From positions 1-6,457 of the forward strand of contig VGMB01000093.1 of assembly GCA_016866585.1 (NCBI GenBank): a stretch of DNA of 6,457 nucleotides, in the 5' to 3' direction. Source of the stretch: Chlamydiota bacterium. GTDB taxonomy: Bacteria > Chlamydiota > Chlamydiia > Chlamydiales > Rhabdochlamydiaceae. Below are positions 1 through 5,181 of the stretch, piece by piece; the first letter of the stretch is position 1; every line of letters starts with the position of its first letter. Position numbers and translations under genes: made by a program. The notes beneath the pieces are model-generated. The model searched no databases. It was not told where the DNA came from and saw nothing but the letters and a program-made list of their open reading frames with translations.

Positions 1-799
1 AAGTGGTCTCATTTAGAGAAGACTGTATTTCTTTTCCTGTTTTATATTTTGGAGTATAAATCAAAAAGTTGTTCTTGGTATCAAGTTCTGCTGTTGTAGG
101 GGTATCTATAGAATTGATAATTTCCTGCACTTTCTGTAATGAAGCGCTATCGCCAGTAATTAGTATGTTGTTGTTATTTGAGGCCCATCGAGCAGATTCT
201 AATGTGGATATTACAGATTGGTTAGTAAGCCCACCATTTTTTAAGTTTTTGGCAGTTTCTTTTAGAGAAGATTCTATTTCTTTCCCTGACTTATATTTAG
301 GTGTATATAATAAGAAATTATTCTTTAGATCAGATACATCCGTAGCATGAGAGATATCAATTGTCGGAAGTATTGATTGAATTTTCTTTATGATCATTTG
401 AGATCCGCTGAACACAACGGTATTACTTTCCTTGATCCATTTTGCGTTTTTAACAGTATCGTATAAGTCCTGATCTTTAGAAATCTCAGTTGTCTGTCTT
501 AGAGCTTCAAGAAGGGACGATCCAGACATGTTTTTTACTGGGTATATAAAAAGATTGGAAGTTTCCGTAGCAATATGTGCATCTACAGATGAAAGAATCT
601 CTTGAACTTTTATCCATGTAGTGGAATCTGTTACAAAAAGAATAGAGTTGGTATCGGAAATATACTTTGCTGATTTAAGCGTTTGGATAAGTAGAGCAGA
701 TCCTGCGGGATCGGACTCTGTAAGCTGTTTGGATACTTGTTGTATGATGGATAATATTTCTTGGGGATTTCTATTTGCTATATTATAAACATACACAGC
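1..799 (-). repeat. Four tandem secretin_N-like modules inside the secretin gene
   Basis: Within the secretin, about 80-codon modules recur. They begin near residue 304 (AVYVYNIANRNPQEI), 385 (NLFIYPVKNMSGSSL), 464 (NFLLYTPKYKSGKEI) and 547 (NFLIYTPKYKTGKEI), at spacings of 81, 79 and 83 codons. Each complete copy ends with a pattern like SNNNILITGDSASLQKVQEI followed by a SID- or SVD-like turn. The first two are diverged. The last two are close in protein (19 of 24 residues identical over the visible overlap) and in DNA: bases 2-81 and 251-330 align at a constant 249-base offset. The fourth copy runs out of the window, so more may follow. Confidence 0.8.
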
Positions 800-1708
800 T
801 TGAGGAGGTGCTATTTTGCTAAGCTCTTCTTTAGTTTTGAACTTAGGTTTAACATCAATATCTTCCATAACGGCTATAGATCGTTCAATCAAATGAGGAG
901 TTGAAACGATGAAAATAGTGCTCGTCTCATTTTGAGGGACAAGTATTAGAGGGTTGCCTTCTGTGAATGCAGATAGTATCTGTGTTGTTAAACTTATAAC
1001 TTCAGAAATGGGTACATTTTTGACTTCATAGCTATCAATTTCCAGCGGAGTATGAGGTGCATCTAAACTGGATAAAAGAGCTGCAATTTTATCAACGTTC
1101 GTTGTTATATCAGTAACAATAAGTTGTCTTGTTTCAGTCGATACTTCAACAAGTGCGGCCTTTGATATTAGAGGCTTTATGATACCAGCAAGAGAGTTAA
1201 CATTAGCATTTTTGATTCTAAATACACGAGTAACTAAAGGTGCTTGTGTTTTATCAGAATCGGGGATGTCTCCTGATATGATCGTGGGAATCTGGTTAAC
1301 ATCAGTGCTTTTAGTGATGATAAGATTGTTGTCCTGCTCTAACAGCGTCATTCCATTAATTCTAAGAACTTGAATCAATGCGGACATCAGGTTTTTCACA
1401 CTAATAGGCTCTTCAGAAATAATAGTGACGTTAAACTGAATTTCATCTTGTTTAAATACAAAGTTCATGTTCGTCACTTTGCTGACAAAGCGAATAACTT
1501 CTATAACGGGAACATTATTGAAGTTTATAGTATAACTTGGACCTTGATCAACTTGATCCTTATTACTAAAATTTAGCATCGCCGTTAAAGATGGATCTTC
1601 TGCAGTCTGCGTGTAACATACAGCAGGGCTAAGAAAATTCACGAAGGATGCTACAAGCGCAACATTGTACACTAAGCGTTTACGAGATCTCACTAGGAAG
1701 CGCATCAT
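1..1708 (-). CDS. sctC: Type III secretion secretin CdsC/SctC, N-terminal 569 codons (3' part outside window)
   Basis: Outer-membrane ring of the T3SS injectisome, through which the needle and substrates pass. Reading the minus strand from ATG 1708 gives 569 codons without a stop, running off the left edge. Residues 1-33 look like a Sec signal peptide (basic MMRFLVRSRKR, then a hydrophobic core around 13-28). Residues 59-133 match a secretin N0 domain (YTINFNNVPVIEVIRFVSK, ending LLEQDNNLIITK). A secretin_N-type domain starts near 156 (APLVTRVFRIKNANVNSLAG) and another near 222. At least four related modules follow from about residue 304. The pore-forming C-terminal secretin domain is not in the window, so the family call rests on the N-terminal architecture plus the cdsQ-pkn5-cdsC neighbourhood typical of Chlamydia. 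A GAGG ten bases upstream (1719-1722) favours the first of two adjacent ATG codons (1708 over 1705). Unlike in C. trachomatis, the gene is separated from pkn5 by an opposite-strand cassette. Confidence 0.93.
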   Translation of the reverse strand, partial: MMRFLVRSRKRLVYNVALVASFVNFLSPAVCYTQTAEDPSLTAMLNFSNKDQVDQGPSYTINFNNVPVIEVIRFVSKVTNMNFVFKQDEIQFNVTIISEEPISVKNLMSALIQVLRINGMTLLEQDNNLIITKSTDVNQIPTIISGDIPDSDKTQAPLVTRVFRIKNANVNSLAGIIKPLISKAALVEVSTETRQLIVTDITTNVDKIAALLSSLDAPHTPLEIDSYEVKNVPISEVISLTTQILSAFTEGNPLILVPQNETSTIFIVSTPHLIERSIAVMEDIDVKPKFKTKEELSKIAPPQAVYVYNIANRNPQEILSIIQQVSKQLTESDPAGSALLIQTLKSAKYISDTNSILFVTDSTTWIKVQEILSSVDAHIATETSNLFIYPVKNMSGSSLLEALRQTTEISKDQDLYDTVKNAKWIKESNTVVFSGSQMIIKKIQSILPTIDISHATDVSDLKNNFLLYTPKYKSGKEIESSLKETAKNLKNGGLTNQSVISTLESARWASNNNNILITGDSASLQKVQEIINSIDTPTTAELDTKNNFLIYTPKYKTGKEIQSSLNETT

Positions 1709-1718
1709 ACTTTGAAAG

Positions 1719-1722
1719 CCTC
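1719..1722 (-). promoter_or_regulatory. Ribosome binding site of the secretin gene
   Basis: The minus strand reads GAGG here, ten bases before ATG 1708 and thirteen before ATG 1705. The spacing is somewhat long, but it favours the upstream of the two adjacent start codons. Confidence 0.45.
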
Positions 1723-1990
1723 GTTAATATTATGACAAAAAACCCACACTTGGGAAATTTTTTTTAGGCATGTTTTGAATCCTAAAATACTTTTTGGATT
1801 ATTGTAAACGGAAGTTTCTCAACGATGCAAAAAAATATTATATTTCCTGTGAATAAATGAATTTCTTTCGATGAAAATAGATCAGATTTTCTTATTTCAA
1901 CTAATCAAAAAATAAAAAAAATTGCGATCTTAGAAAATTTTTCTGTTCGTTTAAAAACAAATTTTATATCTAGGTTGCTTCTTTAAAAGA

Positions 1991-1996
1991 AAGGAG
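1991..1996 (+). promoter_or_regulatory. Ribosome binding site of the carbonic anhydrase gene
   Basis: AAGGAG lies five bases before ATG 2002. It is the strongest Shine-Dalgarno match in the window and marks 2002, not the later ATG 2146, as the original start. This shows that the coding region upstream of the in-frame TAG was once a translated part of the gene. Confidence 0.8.
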
Positions 1997-2001
1997 TTTC
2001 C

Positions 2002-2619
2002 ATGCGGCTACTAACTTATACCATTCTTCAGTGTATGATCGGAGTGAACTTGTTTTGTCTTACTCCGGAAGAGTCTTTAACAAAATTGCTGGAAGGCAAT
2101 CAAAGATATGTTTAGGATAAAATTTTACATAAAGATCCTGTAGATATGAGAAGACAATCTATGCTTTTACAGCAAAATCCCTTTGCCGTGATATTGGGTT
2201 GTTCAGATTCTAGAGTACCACCAGAAATGATCTTCGATCAGGATCTTGGAGATCTATTTGTAATTAGGATCGCAGGTAATGTAATTACTCCTGAAGTTAT
2301 GGCCAGTATTGAATATGCAACAATATACTTAGGATCAAGCCTTATTATTGTTTTAGGTCATGAAAACTGTGGTGCTGTCAATTCAGTAATTAGAGGTGTG
2401 ACAAAGGATATAGAGCCTATAGCAGAAAGGATTCAGAAGGCATTAAAAGGGCTTGGTAAAACGACACGAGATCTATCCTTTTATATTAGAACAAATACTC
2501 GATATGTAGCGGATGAGATCAAAAAAAATGCTGTTATAAAAAAAATGATGCAAGAGAAAAAAGTTAACGTGATCGATGGTTTTTATTTTTTAGACAGTGG
2601 CAAAGTGGAAATCCTTTAA
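2002..2619 (+). pseudogene. Beta-class carbonic anhydrase interrupted by an in-frame TAG
   Basis: The intact protein would catalyse CO2 + H2O to bicarbonate + H+ with a zinc cofactor. From ATG 2002 the frame has 205 codons, but codon 38 (2113-2115) is TAG. Homology continues on both sides without a shift: before the stop LTPEESLTKLLEGNQRYV matches the beta-CA N-terminal helix, and after it come GCSDSRVPPE (Cys67, Asp69, Arg71) and GHENCGAV (His120, Cys123), supplying all zinc ligands and the Asp-Arg dyad. The C-terminus GFYFLDSGKVEIL is also family-typical, so the gene is otherwise full length. The first 19 residues are hydrophobic, suggesting an export signal, with no good lipobox. Restart at ATG 2146 would give a 157-residue protein with every active-site residue but no N-terminal helix; no good ribosome binding site precedes it. 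TAG is an ordinary stop in this genome (pkn5 ends with it), so readthrough is unlikely. It probably formed an operon with the methyltransferase 31 bases downstream. Confidence 0.85.
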
Positions 2620-2640
2620 GAATGTGATTTAGTAGTTGAT

Positions 2641-2647
2641 GGGAGAG
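2641..2647 (+). promoter_or_regulatory. Ribosome binding site that sets the methyltransferase start
   Basis: GGGAGAG precedes ATG 2651 and ATG 2654, with GGAG at 2642-2645 lying five and eight bases upstream respectively. Starts at TTG 2636 or ATG 2639 would be at or before this site and have no Shine-Dalgarno of their own, so they are disfavoured. An in-frame TAG at 2633-2635 closes the frame upstream. Confidence 0.65.
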
Positions 2648-2650
2648 AGT

Positions 2651-3538
2651 ATGATGTATGTTTTGGATCCGGAAGGTAAAGAGATGCTTACCTATCGAGG
2701 TCGTCAGGTTATGATGCATTGGGAAAAGGCTTATAAAGAAGCTTGTATCGATGCTATAGAACCTTTTGGAGACGTATTGGAGGTTAGCTTTGGTTTTGGT
2801 TTTTCAGCATCTCATATTCAGACATATTTCCCTAAAACCCATACTATAATCGAACAGCACGATCAAGTTGTCCGCAGAGCTCAAGATTGGGCTGCTCCAT
2901 ACACTAATGTCAAAATAATAAAAGATAATTGGCAAAATGCTATGGATAAGCTGGGTGTTTTTGATGCAATTTACTTTGATGATTATTTAAGTGAGCCTAT
3001 TGCTGATGTGCAAGTAAAACAAGAAGATTTAGTTAATTCTATCGATTTGCTTAAAGATGGGGAATTTCTTCTTTCAAGCATAAAAACTATTGTTCCTGAT
3101 TTATATCAAAAAAGATATAACGAGGAAGATTTATTGTCTCTTTTTGAAGATAAGGGACATCAAGATCCGATATCTTTTTTCCGATTCTTAGACGAATTAC
3201 AAGCAAGAGCTCAAATCCATCGAGAGCAGAAACTGAATGTACTATTACATTTACTCCAACGAGGTGCTATTTCGGAAAAGCTTCTAGTTTCCTTCAAGCA
3301 AAAAACATTTCGACCGTTTGAATTTAGTAGAGAAGGTGGAGTTTTGTTTTCTTTTCTTGAAAAATGTTTAACGGATCATATGAGAAAAGGTTCTCGGTTT
3401 TCTTGTTTTATTAATGATCCTGTATCGAAATACCAGGATAAATTTTGGTTTGATAAAATTATCGCCAATCCGTTTCTGGACTATAAAGAACGACGTATAC
3501 CTGTTGATGTCCCAAAATACTGTGAGTATATGCAGTGA
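2651..3538 (+). CDS. GAMT-like class I SAM-dependent methyltransferase, C-terminally truncated by a frameshift
   Basis: A 295-residue protein resembling guanidinoacetate/arginine N-methyltransferase (GAMT/RMT2-like) enzymes; the real substrate is unknown. Visible landmarks are YRGRQVMMHWE (15-25), a motif I region VLEVSFGFGFSA (42-53), the acidic strand end HTIIEQHDQVV (64-74), a W80, and FDAIYFDDY (104-112) after strand 4. Motif I has Ser46 where relatives normally have the first Gly (E-x-G-x-G-x-G), a possible sign of relaxed constraint. Residues about 150-225 look like an extra helical segment absent from classical GAMT of about 236 residues. The tail DHMRKGSRFSCF...NPFLDY...IPVDVPKYCEYMQ returns to GAMT-like sequence, then stops abruptly at TGA 3536-3538. 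The +1 frame continues with a matching tail, so the natural end was lost by a one-base deletion. Start ATG 2651 is chosen from the GGAG upstream; 2654 is equally possible. It is convergent with pkn5. The catalytic fold is mostly retained, so residual activity cannot be excluded. Confidence 0.78.
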   Translation: MMYVLDPEGKEMLTYRGRQVMMHWEKAYKEACIDAIEPFGDVLEVSFGFGFSASHIQTYFPKTHTIIEQHDQVVRRAQDWAAPYTNVKIIKDNWQNAMDKLGVFDAIYFDDYLSEPIADVQVKQEDLVNSIDLLKDGEFLLSSIKTIVPDLYQKRYNEEDLLSLFEDKGHQDPISFFRFLDELQARAQIHREQKLNVLLHLLQRGAISEKLLVSFKQKTFRPFEFSREGGVLFSFLEKCLTDHMRKGSRFSCFINDPVSKYQDKFWFDKIIANPFLDYKERRIPVDVPKYCEYMQ

Positions 3539-3573
3539 AAGAAGCGCTCGTTGTTACGATAACAAAAAAATAA
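3532..3573 (+). pseudogene. Detached C-terminal coding remnant of the methyltransferase (+1 frame)
   Basis: Reading from GCA 3532 in the shifted frame gives AVKEALVVTITKK followed by TAA at 3571-3573. This fits the expected end of GAMT-like proteins, in which a Cys-x-Tyr-Tyr segment is followed by a short EAL-type helix. Adding one T to TATATGCA (3527-3534) would give CEYYAVKEAL and restore a continuous frame. The restored stop would lie one base before the convergent pkn5 stop codon (3575-3577), a natural tight gene boundary. Confidence 0.7.
3551..3565. repeat. Small perfect inverted repeat at the convergent gene end
   Basis: TTGTTA-CGA-TAACAA forms a six-base-pair hairpin with a three-base loop. 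It is followed on the plus strand by a run of A rather than T, so it does not have the form of a plus-strand intrinsic terminator. On the minus strand the T-run precedes the hairpin instead of following it. It also lies inside the old methyltransferase coding frame and may be coincidental. Confidence 0.35.
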
Positions 3574-3574
3574 T

Positions 3575-5179
3575 CTATCCTATCCTCTGAATACTCATAA
3601 TAACCTTAGGCTGTTTTTGGTCTCTTTGATAAGATAAGAACAATATCTTTTTCATGACCGCATCAGCTTGGGGTTGCGGAGATAGAAAAGCATCTTCTTC
3701 CAGTGACTCTAATATAGTTTTTTCTGTTTGCTTTTGATTGTAATGTTCTGTTTTGTATTCTGGATACAGAGAGTGAAAAAGTACCGAATCGGAAAGATAC
3801 CAGTTATCACTTACTTGGGTAAAAACAGGGTTTAATTCTTCTCCAAGCATTGGATTTTGAGAATTTAAAAGACGAGTAGCACCTTCAGAAGAAATGTGAA
3901 TAAGATTATTGAGACCAGCGTTGATAAACATTAGCTGCTCATTAATGGGATTAAGAATAAGCGCACTAAAACCAAACTTTTGCCCTATGGGGTCTTCTTT
4001 TACCATGGTATTCAGTGTCTGGGAAATCATAGCAAGATCCCATTCTGTTTTTGGATTCTGTGATAACGAGTAGATCAGAGAGCGAAAAAGCCCTCTGAAT
4101 GTTGCAATATAAGATATAGACTCTATTCCTGATACTACCGTCTCTGCAAGAGCAAAAAGAAAGGCACCATTTGGTAATTTTATAATATCATAATAGATGC
4201 CAAATTGGTTAATGAAGTTCTGTTTTGCTATTCCTATGTCTATTTGAGGCCATTCATTTTTACTAGAAGAGCATAAGGTTTGAGAGACTTTTTGTGATGC
4301 TTCCATTAATTCAAGGATCTGGTCTGTGCCAGGACGTTCTTTCTCGATTTCTCCCGATGAAAGATAGCTGGATATATCATTTATGAAATCAGAAATGTTA
4401 TTGTATCGCTCCTCTGAGGAGACAGCTAGGGCTTTTCCTATTATCTTGCCGAGTCCCGTGGGTAAGAGTTCTGTTTGTATGATACCGTAGCTGAGCTTAC
4501 CAAGAATAAGTTCATAAGATATTACCCCTAGGGAGAAGATGTCTGAGGCTTGAGAAGCTTTAGAAGGATTTTCTTTTTGTTCTGGACTCATATAGTTGGG
4601 AGTCCCCATGATCCCCTGGTTTGGTATCTGGGATTGGTTCGAATCTTCTTGTAATCGCGCTATACCGAAGTCGATTACTTTAATACCACCATCTTCGGTT
4701 ATTAGGATATTCTCGGGTTTTAGGTCCCTATGAATGATCCCATGGGAATGTAGGTGGTAAAGTGCATAGGCTACTTGTAATATTATCTCAAGAGCTCTTC
4801 TTAAAGAAAGAGAGTGTTGCATAATGAACTGTCTTAAAGATACCCCTCTTATCCACTCCATGGCAATATAAAGGCCTTTTTCCCACCTTCCTTCTCCGTA
4901 CAGTTTCACTATATTAGGGTGGTTTGAGATACTAATTATGTGGGCTTCTCTAAGAAATCTTTCTTGGGCTGATGTATCAGAAATAAAATCTGGTGATAAA
5001 ATTTTTATAGCAAGAGGTTGCTTGGTTTCAGGGTGAACTGCCAGGTATAAAAAACTCATCCCACCCTTGCTGATAAGCCCTTCAATTTTGTATGGCCCAA
5101 TCATAGAAGGGGTTGGCATAACTTTTTGCTCTGTCATATTTGGAAGAGTATCTTGCTTATAAAAAAAATTTTGAGACAT
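3575..5179 (-). CDS. pkn5: Hanks-type Ser/Thr protein kinase Pkn5 with degenerate SpoIIE/PP2C-like C-terminal domain
   Basis: A 534-residue kinase encoded with the T3SS genes. The kinase domain spans about 30-273: glycine loop ISKGGMSFLY (36-45, first Gly replaced by Ser), Lys59 in LAIKIL, alphaC Glu78, catalytic loop HRDLKPEN (150-157, Asp152), DFG (170-172), SPE in place of APE (198-200), and SDIFSLGV (212-219). All residues needed for phosphotransfer are present. Residues about 309-500 resemble the SpoIIE/RsbU phosphatase fold: FGIYYDIIKLPNGAFLFALAE (about 326-346), TFRGLFRSLI (360-369), FGFSALILNP (402-411), NAGLNNLIHI (420-429) and PMLG (443-446). Metal-binding acidic positions appear altered (GDxYD is GIYYD; the DVSGHG-like site is ETVVSG), so phosphatase activity is unlikely. 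No transmembrane segment was seen. The start at 5179 lies two bases after the cdsQ stop, with AGGA at 5186-5189 inside the last cdsQ codons, indicating translational coupling. The target is unknown; the context suggests a T3SS component or an effector role. Confidence 0.92.
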   Translation of the reverse strand: MSQNFFYKQDTLPNMTEQKVMPTPSMIGPYKIEGLISKGGMSFLYLAVHPETKQPLAIKILSPDFISDTSAQERFLREAHIISISNHPNIVKLYGEGRWEKGLYIAMEWIRGVSLRQFIMQHSLSLRRALEIILQVAYALYHLHSHGIIHRDLKPENILITEDGGIKVIDFGIARLQEDSNQSQIPNQGIMGTPNYMSPEQKENPSKASQASDIFSLGVISYELILGKLSYGIIQTELLPTGLGKIIGKALAVSSEERYNNISDFINDISSYLSSGEIEKERPGTDQILELMEASQKVSQTLCSSSKNEWPQIDIGIAKQNFINQFGIYYDIIKLPNGAFLFALAETVVSGIESISYIATFRGLFRSLIYSLSQNPKTEWDLAMISQTLNTMVKEDPIGQKFGFSALILNPINEQLMFINAGLNNLIHISSEGATRLLNSQNPMLGEELNPVFTQVSDNWYLSDSVLFHSLYPEYKTEHYNQKQTEKTILESLEEDAFLSPQPQADAVMKKILFLSYQRDQKQPKVIMSIQRIG

Positions 5180-5181
5180 GG

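Larger units (their letters stand above)
1709..2001. other. Divergent AT-rich intergenic region
   Basis: This 293-base stretch separates the divergently read secretin and carbonic anhydrase genes. It contains homopolymer runs (for example T-rich 1756-1766 and A-rich 1905-1921) and no reading frame of note. A TTATATC near 1964-1970 is a possible -10 element for the carbonic anhydrase, placing a transcription start about 15 bases before its ribosome binding site, but no convincing -35 accompanies it. A promoter for the secretin is expected here because the usual upstream gene pkn5 is now distant, yet no clear one can be picked out by eye. The region could also mark one edge of the inserted or retained two-gene cassette; no flanking direct repeat was found. 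Confidence 0.6.

Noticed and set aside
69..350. Plus-strand open frame of 93 codons
   Set aside because: It lies fully antisense to the secretin coding region, has no ribosome binding site and shows no recognisable domain.
1179..1576. Two short plus-strand frames
   Set aside because: Both are antisense shadows of the secretin gene's N-terminal part.
1729..1757. Promoter-like CATAAT with a TTTCCC 17 bases upstream (minus strand) before the secretin gene
   Set aside because: The -35 match is poor, and the implied transcription start would fall at the ribosome binding site, leaving almost no leader.
1741..1766. CCCA-CACT-TGGG hairpin next to a T-run
   Set aside because: Only a four-base-pair stem, and it lies upstream of both flanking genes rather than after a coding end; not a credible terminator.
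1922..1970. TTGCGA as a -35 for the carbonic anhydrase
   Set aside because: No -10-like hexamer lies 16-18 bases downstream; the TATATC at 1965-1970 is too far away.
2113..2115. TAG as a recoded codon (pyrrolysine or suppressed amber)
   Set aside because: TAG is used as a normal stop by pkn5 in the same window, and no recoding element is visible; a nonsense mutation is simpler.
1709..3577. Insertion sequence or phage boundary around the two-gene cassette
   Set aside because: No transposase or integrase fragment, terminal inverted repeats, target duplication or tRNA was found at the edges.
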